From positions 62,001 through 126,000 of the forward strand of contig SAQG01000004.1 of the NCBI GenBank assembly GCA_004020315.1: a stretch of 64,000 nt of DNA. The letters are read 5' to 3'. This document shows, one piece after another, positions 53,834 to 62,753 of the stretch. The notes under the pieces were generated by a model. It ran no database searches and was not told the origin of the DNA. It saw only the letters and a list, made by a program, of their open reading frames with translations. Position numbers and translations under genes: made by a program. This DNA comes from Mesorhizobium sp. Lineage in GTDB: Bacteria > Pseudomonadota > Alphaproteobacteria > Rhizobiales > Rhizobiaceae. Position 1 is the first letter of the stretch. Each line of letters begins with the position of its first letter.

Positions 53834-55180
53834 TCAGCCGACGATCTGGTTGATTTGCGCCGCCAGCGCGTCCATCTCGGCCTGAACGTTGCCCGACACC
53901 AGAGCCTTGGAGATGCCCGACTGCAAGGCCAAAGTCACCTTCGCATATTCGGGTGTCACCGGCCGGGCGGTGGCGCCGGTGAACACTTTCTCGAGGCTCG
54001 CCATGAATGGCTGTTCGGTCTTGATCTTCTCGTCCTGGAACAGTGCCGGGCGCGTCGGCGCGAGGCCGAAGTTCAGGGCGATGCGATGCTGTGTTTCGGT
54101 CGACGACAGCCAGGTCAGCAACTCGATGGCGGCCTCGCGCTGCTTCGAATTGGCGTTGACGCCGAGCTGGTAGCCGCCGAGACACGCCGAGCTCTTGCCG
54201 CCGGGGAAGGCAGGAAGCGGCGCGACACCGACCTTGTCCACCACCTGGGAAGCCTTGGCATCCTGGGCGATCGGATAGACGTAGGACCAGTTGCGCATAA
54301 ACATCGCCTTGCCGGACGTGAAGGGCTGGCGCGACGGTTCCTCGTCCCAGGACAGCACATCCTGCGGGCTGATCTTGGTCGTGGCGATTGTGTCGTGCAG
54401 GAACTGGATCGCGTCGACCGCGGCCTTATGGTTGATCAGCGATGACTTGCCGTCGGGCGCAAGAATCGCGCCGTTGTTGGAAGTGATGATCTCGACGGCG
54501 TCGCAGACCAGAACCTCGGCCTGCTTGCCCTGCCAGAGATAGCCGAAATCGACATCGCCGGCCTTCTGCGCGGCGGCGGCGATGGTCGCCATGTCGGCCC
54601 AGTTTTCCGGCACCTTGCCGCCATGCTTTTCGAGCACGTCCTTGCGGTAATAAAACATGCCCGAATCCATGAACCAGGGAAGGGCGGTCAACTTGCCGTC
54701 ATAGGTGCAGGCGTTAAGGGTTCCGGAGAAGTAGGCGCTGCGCTTGTCCGCCGAAAAGTACTCGTCGAGCGGCAGCGCCCAGCCGGCGGCGGCAAAGCCG
54801 GCGATCCAGATCACGTCCTGGCTGAAGACGTCGGGCGTGCCGGTGCGCCGGGCGAGCTGCTGGACGAGGCCCTGGTAGACTTCCGTCGAAGAGCTCGGCG
54901 GCGGCAGCTCGATGTTCTTGACCAGAACGCGGTCCTGCGATTCGTTGAAGGCTTTGATCAGGTCGCCGAAAGTCTCCTTGCCGAAGAAAGCGGCGCTGGC
55001 AAAGCTGATTTCGGCGCGCGACTGTGCGCGAGCCCGGCGAACGCCCAGACCAGTGCCGAGGTCAAGTGTCGCCGCACCCAGCAGCCCGGCGATGCCGATG
55101 AGAAACTGCCGGCGGTCGGCGATCGTTACATGCGCCACAGGCTTCGAGCCGGAGACCGGCCCTTTTTTGATGTCAGTCAT
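53834..55180 (-). CDS. Carbohydrate ABC transporter substrate-binding protein with Tat-type signal
   Basis: A 448-aa extracellular solute-binding protein of the CUT1 class. The N-terminus has a twin-arginine motif (ADRRQFLIGIAGLLGAA, about residues 21-37), so export by Tat is likely. Typical features follow: PWFMDSGMFYYRKDVLEKHG and YQLGVNANSKQREAA. ATG 55180 follows GGAGGAG; the longer frame runs into the promoter block. First gene of the ten-gene operon. Confidence 0.9.
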   Translation of the reverse strand: MTDIKKGPVSGSKPVAHVTIADRRQFLIGIAGLLGAATLDLGTGLGVRRARAQSRAEISFASAAFFGKETFGDLIKAFNESQDRVLVKNIELPPPSSSTEVYQGLVQQLARRTGTPDVFSQDVIWIAGFAAAGWALPLDEYFSADKRSAYFSGTLNACTYDGKLTALPWFMDSGMFYYRKDVLEKHGGKVPENWADMATIAAAAQKAGDVDFGYLWQGKQAEVLVCDAVEIITSNNGAILAPDGKSSLINHKAAVDAIQFLHDTIATTKISPQDVLSWDEEPSRQPFTSGKAMFMRNWSYVYPIAQDAKASQVVDKVGVAPLPAFPGGKSSACLGGYQLGVNANSKQREAAIELLTWLSSTETQHRIALNFGLAPTRPALFQDEKIKTEQPFMASLEKVFTGATARPVTPEYAKVTLALQSGISKALVSGNVQAEMDALAAQINQIVG

Positions 55181-55211
55181 TTTCTCCTCCTTGCGCTGGC
55201 AGCCTCCCAGC

Positions 55212-55274
55212 CAGCATTTCCGCATGTTCCATAAAAATTTTACGCGCGTCAATATTCAAAATGCTGTAAAGCGG
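55212..55274 (-). promoter_or_regulatory. Promoter/operator block B, shared with 45479-45541
   Basis: Begins 32 bp upstream of the Tat-type binding-protein ATG. On the minus strand it holds TTGACGCG inside AT-rich DNA, then 17 bases identical to block A. It is the likely promoter of the ten-gene operon and lies between divergent genes, so it might also affect the MocA gene at 55346. Confidence 0.72.
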
Positions 55275-55345
55275 CTTTCGAATGTGATCCGTTGCTGGTG
55301 GAATAACTCAGCCAGGATATTCGACGTTGGGAGGTAGACTAGAAT

Positions 55346-56494
55346 ATGCCAGGAAAATCAGGAGCTAAGCTCGGTATCGGCGTTGTCGGATGCGGCAACA
55401 TCTCGATGACCTATTTGCGCAATGCGGCTCTGTTCGGCGAGGTGGAGCTGCGCGCCTGCGCCGATATATCGCCTGACATGGCGGCCCTGCGCGCCCGCGA
55501 ATACGGTATCCGGGCTCTCAGCGTCGATGCGCTTCTGGCCGATTCCGAGATCGACCTCGTCCTCAACCTGACCATACCGGCGGCGCATTTCGACGTTTCG
55601 TTTTCAGCGCTTACGGCGGGAAAGCACGTCTTCACCGAAAAGCCGCTGGCGACTTCGGCCAGCGACGGCCGGCGTCTTGTCGCCGAGGCGGCGGAGCGCG
55701 GGCTGCTGCTGGGCTCGGCCCCGGACACCTTCCTCGGCGCCGCGGGACGACGGGCACGCCGCCTCATGGACGAAGGCGCGATCGGCCGCGCCGTGACCGG
55801 CACCGCCTTCATGATGGGGCGCGGCATGGAGCACTGGCATCCCAATCCGCAATTCTACTATCAGCCCGGCGGCGGACCGGTCTTCGACATGGGTCCCTAC
55901 TACCTGACGATGCTGGTCAATTTGCTCGGGCCGGTTGCCCGCGTGATGACGATGGCGACGCGGGGTCAGGAAGAGCGCCTGATCACCGCCGAAGGCCCCT
56001 ATAGGAACACTAGCTTCAAGGTCGGCACGCCGACCAACATCCTGTCGCTGCTGGAGTTCCGCTCGGGCGCCACCGTCACCTTCGGCGCCTCATGGGACGT
56101 CTTCAGGCACTCCAATCCTCCGATCGAGCTGCATGGGACCGAAGGCTCGCTCAGGCTGCCCGATCCGGACACGTTCGGGGGCACCGTTTCGCTGTCGGAA
56201 CGTGGGGCCGACTGGGCCGACTTTCCCACCGACAGCGAACTCTATGGTTCGCGCAATTGGCCCTTCGCCGCGCCGGACCGCGCCAACTACCGTATGCTCG
56301 GCGTCGCCGATCTTTCGCGCGCACTGGCAACCGGAAGAAGGCCGCGGGCGTCCGGCGATCTTGCGCTGCATGTGCTGGAGATCATGGAGGCGATTCTCGC
56401 TTCGGGAGAGAGCCGTGAGTCCGTTGCCATCAACACAAGGGTTGATCAGCCGCTGCTTCTTGGGGAAGACGAAGCGGCCAGCCTGCTTGCCTGA
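55346..56494 (+). CDS. Gfo/Idh/MocA-family oxidoreductase, third
   Basis: A 382-aa dehydrogenase. Rossmann motif GIGVVGCGNISMTYL, conserved FTEKPLATSASDGR (about 97-110), and GGGPVFDMGPYYLTMLV with Asp/Tyr typical of the C-terminal domain. Divergent from the large operon, with GGGAGGT before the start. It is followed 18 bp later by an esterase gene. Confidence 0.9.
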   Translation: MPGKSGAKLGIGVVGCGNISMTYLRNAALFGEVELRACADISPDMAALRAREYGIRALSVDALLADSEIDLVLNLTIPAAHFDVSFSALTAGKHVFTEKPLATSASDGRRLVAEAAERGLLLGSAPDTFLGAAGRRARRLMDEGAIGRAVTGTAFMMGRGMEHWHPNPQFYYQPGGGPVFDMGPYYLTMLVNLLGPVARVMTMATRGQEERLITAEGPYRNTSFKVGTPTNILSLLEFRSGATVTFGASWDVFRHSNPPIELHGTEGSLRLPDPDTFGGTVSLSERGADWADFPTDSELYGSRNWPFAAPDRANYRMLGVADLSRALATGRRPRASGDLALHVLEIMEAILASGESRESVAINTRVDQPLLLGEDEAASLLA

Positions 56495-56512
56495 TATCGG
56501 AGGGGACCTACC

Positions 56513-57490
56513 ATGACGACATCGCTTTCGCCCTTGCTCGATCCGGAGGCCCGGCATGTACTCGACCTCGACCGGCAGGCGGCTGCCCCGCCATTCGAAA
56601 CCGGCACGCCCGAAGAAGCGCGCCGCGCCGATGAGGCGAGCTTTCCGGCACTCCAGGGCGAGCGCGAGCCGGTCGGCTCACTGACCGAGCGCGCTATCGC
56701 CAGCCCAGGCGGCCCGTTGACCCTCAGGGTCTATCGCGGACAAGGCGCGAGCGGAGCCGCTGCTCCAGCGCTGCTCTATCTGCATGGCGGCGGCTGGGTG
56801 GTCGGCAATCTCGACTCCCATGACGAGATCTGCCGGTGGTTTGCCAATATGGCGGCCTGCGTCGTCGTCTCTCCCGACTACCGGCTGGCGCCGGAACATA
56901 AATTTCCGGCGGCGATCGAAGATTGCCGCGCCGTACTTTCCTTCATGCACGACGGCGCGGGCGACCTCGGCATCGACGCAGAACGGATCGCGGTCGCCGG
57001 CGACAGTGCCGGCGGCAATCTCGCTACCGTGCTGTGCCTGCTTGCGCGCGGCGATAAGAACCCGCCGACCGCGCAACTGCTGTTCTATCCGAACACGGAC
57101 GCCTCGCAGGCGGCAGACAGCTACCGTCGCTTTGCCGACGGCTATGGCCTGACATCGGCGACCATGGCCTGGTTCCGCGACCACTATATCAACGATGCCA
57201 GGGATATCGATGACTGGCGCGTGTCGCCACTCAAGACCGAGAGCCTTGCCGGCGCGGCGCCGGCTTTTGTCGCGATCGCCGGTCATGACATCCTCGCCGA
57301 CGAAGGCGAGGCCTACGCGAAGCGTCTGGAAGATGACGGGGTGCCCGTCGTCCTGCGGCGCTGGCCCGGCCAGATCCACGGCTTCATCTCGATGGGCCGC
57401 CATGGGCCGGCGGCGCGGCAGGCGGTCGGCGCGGCGGTTGCCACATGGCGCGGCTTCGATCCTGTCTTTGGAAACGCTCAGGCCGACTGA
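56513..57490 (+). CDS. Alpha/beta hydrolase, hormone-sensitive-lipase type esterase
   Basis: A 325-aa esterase. The HGGG oxyanion motif (LYLHGGGWVVGN, about 90) and GDSAGGNLA nucleophile (about 163-171) are characteristic of the HSL family. The Asp is near AGHDILADE and the His in QIHGFIS. It may remove acyl groups from imported carbohydrates. Its 3' end overlaps the convergent LacI gene by 13 bp. Confidence 0.9.
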   Translation: MTTSLSPLLDPEARHVLDLDRQAAAPPFETGTPEEARRADEASFPALQGEREPVGSLTERAIASPGGPLTLRVYRGQGASGAAAPALLYLHGGGWVVGNLDSHDEICRWFANMAACVVVSPDYRLAPEHKFPAAIEDCRAVLSFMHDGAGDLGIDAERIAVAGDSAGGNLATVLCLLARGDKNPPTAQLLFYPNTDASQAADSYRRFADGYGLTSATMAWFRDHYINDARDIDDWRVSPLKTESLAGAAPAFVAIAGHDILADEGEAYAKRLEDDGVPVVLRRWPGQIHGFISMGRHGPAARQAVGAAVATWRGFDPVFGNAQAD

Positions 57491-58497
57491 CGCATGACCA
57501 GCGTCGCGTCGAGATTGACCTTGGAAGCCACCGGCTCGTCCTCGTCCAGCAAGGCGAGCAGCGTCTCCACGCTGCGTCCAGCCATCGAAGCGAAGTCCTG
57601 CGCCATGGTGGTGAGGGCAGGGCAGGTGTAGCGGCTCAGCGGATGGTCGTCATGGGCGGCGACCCGCAGGTCGCAATCGCGCTTGCGGCCGACCTTGCGG
57701 CCTTGCGAGTAGGCGGCAGCCATCACACCGAAGGCGAGACGGTCGTTGGCGCACAGAATTGTCTTGCCCGGCAGGCCACCACGGGCGAGCATCGCTTCCA
57801 TCTGCTCGTAACCGATCCGTTCGAAATCCCAGGTGTAATCATCAGTATTGCCAATGACGACCGGCTCATGGCCGAGGCGCTGCATGGCGCCGACATAGCT
57901 GTTCAGGCGTTCGCGCGAATTGTGATTGACGTGCGGGATATCGAAATAGACCGGGGCGTCACCGGAACGGCAGAGATAATCGACGATTGTCGAGACGCTC
58001 TGGCTGTTGTTGTTGCCGACGAACGGCGTATCGCCCTCGAGATAAGTGTCGAAATAGACGATCGGTATGGTCTGTGTCAGCTTCTCAAGCGTGCGGCGAT
58101 CGGAGCGGATACCGAGCGGCGCGATCAGCGCGCCGGAGACTTTCAGGGAAAGGATGGTTCGCGTTGCTTCCACTTCGAGCTCGCGCGAGCCGTGCGAAGA
58201 GATCACGATCGGCCAGTAGCCTTCGTCGCGCAACCTGAGTTCGATGCGGCTGACCATCTCGGAATAGAAGGGATCGGCGACCGTCGGCACCACGATGCCG
58301 ATGCTGCGGGTCCGCTTGCGGTTCAGGTTGCGTGCAAAGAGATTGGGCTGGTAGTCGGACGAGCGCAGCGCCACCTCGATCCGTTGACGTGTCGCCGGCT
58401 TGACGCTGGTCGGATCGTCGAAATATTTCGACAGTGTCGGCCTGGAGATGCCGCAAGAGCGAGCAAAATCCTCCATCGTCTTGTGCGTCATCGACAT
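57478..58497 (-). CDS. LacI-family transcriptional regulator
   Basis: A 339-aa repressor. The N-terminal helix-turn-helix (about 6-60) reads MEDFARSCGISRPTLSKYFD, then hinge and periplasmic-binding-type effector domain (SIGIVVPTVADPFYSEMV). ATG 58497 is chosen (GAGGG five bases upstream); a second ATG lies two codons later. It probably controls neighbouring sugar operons; the shared TTGACGCG-containing promoter blocks are candidate targets. Confidence 0.9.
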   Translation of the reverse strand: MSMTHKTMEDFARSCGISRPTLSKYFDDPTSVKPATRQRIEVALRSSDYQPNLFARNLNRKRTRSIGIVVPTVADPFYSEMVSRIELRLRDEGYWPIVISSHGSRELEVEATRTILSLKVSGALIAPLGIRSDRRTLEKLTQTIPIVYFDTYLEGDTPFVGNNNSQSVSTIVDYLCRSGDAPVYFDIPHVNHNSRERLNSYVGAMQRLGHEPVVIGNTDDYTWDFERIGYEQMEAMLARGGLPGKTILCANDRLAFGVMAAAYSQGRKVGRKRDCDLRVAAHDDHPLSRYTCPALTTMAQDFASMAGRSVETLLALLDEDEPVASKVNLDATLVMRQSA

Positions 58498-58614
58498 CAA
58501 AGCCCTCGCGCTGTTACTAGCGCTGCCCAGTTGCTACATACGGTACGCCAGCGCGCAACTGCAAGGCGAAACTTTACAGACAAATTGGATAGTTTCCATG
58601 CGTAAATTTATTAA

Positions 58615-58622
58615 TTGACGCG
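58615..58622 (+). promoter_or_regulatory. TTGACGCG box upstream of the PfkB kinase
   Basis: AATTGACGCG within AT-rich DNA (58600-58627), matching the core of promoter blocks A and B and pointing toward the kinase gene, about 120 bp away. The -35-like hexamer may reflect a common sigma-70 promoter or a common operator. Confidence 0.4.
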
Positions 58623-58742
58623 AAAAAGCACAAGCCGTATTCACTTGCAGTGGGCGAATTCAAATTCGTGACACCCGGAAAATGCTCGCGCGGTTCATCC
58701 GAAGCGAGGCCGGGGCGAAACACCGGAAGGGGATTCCGCGAG

Positions 58743-59690
58743 ATGAAGAAGCTGGTCAGTGCCGGCGAGATTCTGGTCGAGATCATGGCCGAGCGGATTG
58801 GCCAGAGCTTTCTCGAGCCTGGTCCGCTGCTTGGGCCCTACCCGTCGGGCGCGCCAGCCATCTTCATCGGCCAGGCGGCGGCGCTTGGCCAGCCGGCCGG
58901 CCTCATCGGCGCCGTCGGCGACGACGATTTCGGCAGGCTGAACATCGAGCGGCTGCGGACGCTAGGCGCCGACGTGTCGGCGATCGTGGTTCACACGGGC
59001 CATGCCACGGGCACGGCCTTTGTCACCTACCGGGCCGACGCCAGCCGGCATTTCGTCTTCAACATCCGCAACAGCGCCGCCGGCCTGATCGAGACAAACG
59101 CGGCGGCGACAAAGCTGCTCGCCGGTGCCGATCATGTCCATGTCATGGGCTCGTCGCTGTTTTCCGACCGCGCCATCGCGGTGGCGCTGTCGGCGATCGA
59201 GACTGTCAAGGCCCAAGGTGGAACCGTGTCCTTCGATCCGAACATCCGCCGCGAGATCATGCAGGCATCCGGCATGCGCGCAGCACTCGACCAAGTGCTG
59301 GCGCGAGCCGACGTCTTCCTGCCGAGCGGCGAGGAGCTCTTCCTGTTTTCATCCGCGAAGGACGAGAAGGGCGCGGTCGACGAATTGCTGGCCCGTGGCG
59401 TGTCCTGCATCGTCCTGAAGAAAGGCGCCGCCGGCGCCGTCTATCATGATCGCCACGGCGCGGTCGCCTCGTCAGGCTTTGCCGTCGACGAGGTCGATCC
59501 CACCGGCGCCGGTGACTGCTTCGGTGCTGCTTTCGTCTCGTTCTGGCTGCGCGGAGCGGCTCCTGCCGAAGCCCTGCGGATCGCCAATGCCTGCGGTGCG
59601 CTCGCCGTCACCCGCAAGGGGCCGATGGAGGGCATTTTCCCACTTGAAGCGGTCGAGGCCTTCATCGCCACAGGGAAGAACACGCCGTGA
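58743..59690 (+). CDS. PfkB-family sugar kinase
   Basis: A 315-aa ribokinase-fold kinase. N-terminal VSAGEILVEIMAE, and the C-terminal signature DPTGAGDCFGAAFV (about 247-260) with the catalytic Asp. It is followed by a GatZ-like gene with a 4-bp GTGA overlap, suggesting a ketohexose or ketohexose-phosphate substrate such as tagatose. ATG 58743 starts at the domain; the frame upstream runs through the promoter region. Confidence 0.9.
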   Translation: MKKLVSAGEILVEIMAERIGQSFLEPGPLLGPYPSGAPAIFIGQAAALGQPAGLIGAVGDDDFGRLNIERLRTLGADVSAIVVHTGHATGTAFVTYRADASRHFVFNIRNSAAGLIETNAAATKLLAGADHVHVMGSSLFSDRAIAVALSAIETVKAQGGTVSFDPNIRREIMQASGMRAALDQVLARADVFLPSGEELFLFSSAKDEKGAVDELLARGVSCIVLKKGAAGAVYHDRHGAVASSGFAVDEVDPTGAGDCFGAAFVSFWLRGAAPAEALRIANACGALAVTRKGPMEGIFPLEAVEAFIATGKNTP

Positions 59691-60973
59691 GTGCCGCGAC
59701 GCACAGGTTTGCAAACATTGCGGCCAGACGCGCTGCAGGCGAGAGGAGCGGCATCGCCTCGGTCTGCTCGGCGCATCCGCTGGTGATCGAGGCTGCCCTG
59801 CGCCATGGTGCGGCGCGGCACGCGGATGTGCTGATCGAGGCCACCTGCAACCAGGTCAACCACGAGGGCGGCTACACCGGGATGACGCCCGCCGGCTTCC
59901 GCAGCTTCGTCGAGGCGCGTGCGCAGAAAGCGGGTTTCCCAATTGATCGCCTGATCCTCGGCGGCGATCATCTCGGGCCGAATCCCTGGAAGCACATGGC
60001 AGCAGCTACCGCGATGAAGAAGGCGGGGGCGATGATCGATGCCTATGGGAGCGCCGGCTTCACCAAGATGCATCTGGATACGAGCATGGCCTGCGCCGAC
60101 GATCCTACGGTGCTTGCCGATGAGACCATCGCCGCACGCGCGGCCGAACTTGCGGCTGTCGCCGAGGCAGCAGTCGAGCGGGCAGGCGGCGAAAAACCCG
60201 TCTACGTCATCGGCACCGAAGTTCCGGTACCGGGCGGGGCGCTGGAGGCGCTCGACCACCTGCATGTGACGGCACCCGGAGATGCCTTGCGCACCGTAGA
60301 TATCCACGCGCGAGCGTTTTCCCGTGCCGGCCTCGAAGCCGCTTTTGCCCGTGCGATCGGCGTCGTCGTCCAGCCCGGCGTCGAATTCGGCAACACCGAG
60401 ATCGTGCCCTATGCGCCGGCCAAGGCGACCGGACTGGTGGCTGTGCTCGACCGCATGCCGCAATTTGTTTTTGAGGCGCATTCGACCGACTACCAGCCGG
60501 CCGAAGCGCTTAACGCTCTCGTTCGCGACGGCTTCGCCATCCTCAAGGTCGGCCCCTGGCTGACCTTCGGGCTTCGCGAAGCGCTGTATGGACTCGGCCA
60601 CATCGCCGATGTGCTCGCGCCGGATCCTTCGCGCGAAAGCCTGCCTGCTGCGATGGAGCGCATCATGCTGGCGTCACCGGACAATTGGCAGAAATACTAT
60701 CCGGGCACGCCGGAAGAGCAGCGCGTGCAACGGCATTTTTCGTTCAGCGACCGCATCCGCTATTACTGGCCGACGCCGGAGGCGCAGCGCGCAACACGGA
60801 CGCTGCTGGACGTGCTGAGCGAGAAGGACATTCCCCGGCCTCTGGTCAGCCAGTATCTGGGGCAGCTCGACGCCGAGGTCGCGGCCGACCGGGTCAAGCC
60901 CCTCGTGCACGAGCTTCTGATCGGCAGCATCACCCGTGTCCTGGATATCTACGCGGACGCGACGGGACGGTAG
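59687..60973 (+). CDS. GatZ/KbaZ-like protein (tagatose-bisphosphate aldolase accessory family)
   Basis: A 428-aa TIM-barrel protein of the class II tagatose-1,6-bisphosphate aldolase non-catalytic subunit family. Markers: IEATCNQVNHEGGYTGMTP, LGGDHLGPNPWK, FTKMHLDTSM and VQPGVEFGN. No GatY/KbaY catalytic subunit is nearby. From memory, Agrobacterium members of this family act alone as tagatose-6-phosphate 4-epimerases, which would fit the adjacent PfkB kinase. GTG start overlaps the kinase stop. Confidence 0.88.
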   Translation: MSAATHRFANIAARRAAGERSGIASVCSAHPLVIEAALRHGAARHADVLIEATCNQVNHEGGYTGMTPAGFRSFVEARAQKAGFPIDRLILGGDHLGPNPWKHMAAATAMKKAGAMIDAYGSAGFTKMHLDTSMACADDPTVLADETIAARAAELAAVAEAAVERAGGEKPVYVIGTEVPVPGGALEALDHLHVTAPGDALRTVDIHARAFSRAGLEAAFARAIGVVVQPGVEFGNTEIVPYAPAKATGLVAVLDRMPQFVFEAHSTDYQPAEALNALVRDGFAILKVGPWLTFGLREALYGLGHIADVLAPDPSRESLPAAMERIMLASPDNWQKYYPGTPEEQRVQRHFSFSDRIRYYWPTPEAQRATRTLLDVLSEKDIPRPLVSQYLGQLDAEVAADRVKPLVHELLIGSITRVLDIYADATGR

Positions 60974-61067
60974 CGGTCGCGCTGCCGGAAAGAGGGCATT
61001 CGCCCAAATCCATTCCATATACGCCGATGTCGACGTCGTTTCGAAAAGGCGCGGCCGCAATTTACAA

Positions 61068-61087
61068 CTAACATGTTAGCATGCTAG
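61068..61087. promoter_or_regulatory. Overlapping palindromes, candidate GntR operator
   Basis: CTAACATGTTAG (61068-61079) is a perfect 12-bp palindrome and overlaps TAGCATGCTA (61077-61086). It lies 36 bp upstream of the DapA-like gene, whose operon includes a GntR/FCD regulator. This is a typical autoregulatory arrangement; binding is inferred. Confidence 0.65.
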
Positions 61088-61122
61088 TACTGCGTACACA
61101 TTGATGTCTGGAGAGAATAGCA

Positions 61123-62007
61123 GTGGCCTTGCGCTTTGGTCTTTCGGTTGCCCTCACCACGCCTTTCGAGGCGTCAGGGCAAATCGCCATCTCTCCGATG
61201 ATCAGGCAGGCCCGGGCTTGCCTTGGCGCCGGCTGCAGCAGCGCAACGCTCTTCGGCACCACTGGGGAAGGCGCTTCCGTAGGTACGGCAGAGCGGCGGG
61301 TTATCATCGAGGCCATGTTGGCCGCCGGCGTTCCGGCACATCAGCTCGTCGCCGGCGTGCTGGTCGATGCGGCCGAAGACGCCGCCGAACAGGCGCGGCA
61401 TGCCTTGCAGTGCGGCGTCCGCAACATCCTGCTGGCTCCACCGAGCTACTTCAAGAACGTCGGCGAGGACGGGCTGTTCGGATGGTTTTCCGCCGTCTTC
61501 ACTGCGCTCGGCCCGCTGGCTCGCGGCGTCCTCCTCTACAATATCCCTTCTGTCACCATGGTGCCGCTCCCGCTTGCCCTGATCGGTCGGCTGCGTGCGG
61601 CCTTCCCCGGCGTGGTCGCCGGCGTCAAGGATTCGGGTGGCGACTGGAGTTACAGCGAGGCGCTGCTAAGAGCCCATGGCGACCTGGTGATCCTGATCGG
61701 CGACGAGCGGCACTTGGCGAGAAGTGTGCGCCAGGGCGGGCAGGGCGCCATTTCCGGTATGGCCAATTTCGTCACCGGCGAAATCCGCGCCATGGCCGAG
61801 GACGGGCGCGACGATGCCCGTGTCGAGAGCTTCGTGCTCGAATTGCTCAAATATCCGGTCATCCCTGCGGTGAAGGTCATGGTGGCGCACAAAACCGGCG
61901 ACGAGCGCTGGCTGGCTGTCCGTCCGCCACTGGAGCCGATCGCTTCGCAGGGGCGGCAACAGCTTGCTGCCGCCTATGACAGGCTGTTTGCGACAGAGCC
62001 GGCCTGA
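61123..62007 (+). CDS. DapA/NanA-family aldolase or lyase
   Basis: A 294-aa class I aldolase-fold protein. FGTTGEGAS (about 44-52) corresponds to the pyruvate-binding GTTGE motif, LLYNIPS holds the conserved Tyr, and GVKDSGGDW the Schiff-base Lys (about residue 168). In a sugar island it is more likely a keto-acid-sugar aldolase or dehydratase than lysine biosynthesis. GTG start with a GGAGA site upstream. Confidence 0.88.
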   Translation: MALRFGLSVALTTPFEASGQIAISPMIRQARACLGAGCSSATLFGTTGEGASVGTAERRVIIEAMLAAGVPAHQLVAGVLVDAAEDAAEQARHALQCGVRNILLAPPSYFKNVGEDGLFGWFSAVFTALGPLARGVLLYNIPSVTMVPLPLALIGRLRAAFPGVVAGVKDSGGDWSYSEALLRAHGDLVILIGDERHLARSVRQGGQGAISGMANFVTGEIRAMAEDGRDDARVESFVLELLKYPVIPAVKVMVAHKTGDERWLAVRPPLEPIASQGRQQLAAAYDRLFATEPA

Positions 62008-62030
62008 CCGGCAAAGGGAAGCGCGCTGAA

Positions 62031-62690
62031 ATGGACGACAGCAGCGAACCGGCCACCCTCAGGGAAAGAGCTTATGCCAGCTTCACGCGGCATTTGCTGG
62101 CCCGCGATCTGCGGCCGGGACAGTTCGTGTCGCAGCGTGAGCTGGTTGCCTTTACCGGGCTGCCGCTTGGCGCGATCCGCGAGATCGTGCCGCGTCTCGA
62201 GGCCGAGGGGCTTTTGACGACCATCCCGCAGCGCGGCATGCAGATCGCCCATATCGACATCAATCTGATCCGCGAGGCCTTCCAGTTTCGCCTGTTCATG
62301 GAGCGCGAAGCGGTGGCGCTGTTCACCGTCAACGCCTCCGACGCCGAACTCGCCCGGCTGCGGCGCGAACATGAGGACATGCTGGCTCAAGCGTTGTCGC
62401 AGGCGCCGACGCCGGAAATGGAAGCCAAGGCCCAGAATATCGATTGGGCCATGCACGACACCTTCATCGATGCGCTGGGCAACGAGATCATCGCCAAGGC
62501 GTATCTGGTCAATTCGGTAAAGATCAGGCTAATCCACCAGGAGCGTTTCCGTATCGACGGGCGCGTCGTGCCAGTAATGCAGGAGCACCTGACGGTGATC
62601 GAAGCGCTCGAGAGCCGCGACCCGCAAAAGGCGGTCGAGGCGATCAGCCGGCATATCGACAATGCGCGCCGGTTGGCGCTCCAGATCTGA
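62031..62690 (+). CDS. GntR-family transcriptional regulator (FCD type)
   Basis: A 219-aa regulator. The N-terminal winged helix (about 8-68) contains FVSQRELVAFTGLPLGAIRE, followed by a FadR C-terminal helical domain (about 85-210), which binds acids or sugar acids. It lies 23 bp after the DapA-like gene and probably acts on the palindromes at 61068-61087. Confidence 0.9.
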   Translation: MDDSSEPATLRERAYASFTRHLLARDLRPGQFVSQRELVAFTGLPLGAIREIVPRLEAEGLLTTIPQRGMQIAHIDINLIREAFQFRLFMEREAVALFTVNASDAELARLRREHEDMLAQALSQAPTPEMEAKAQNIDWAMHDTFIDALGNEIIAKAYLVNSVKIRLIHQERFRIDGRVVPVMQEHLTVIEALESRDPQKAVEAISRHIDNARRLALQI

Positions 62691-62753
62691 GGACGTATGG
62701 TTCGCGGCTGCCGCGACGCTATCCACAACGACAGCAACCCAAGGGAGGAAGAA

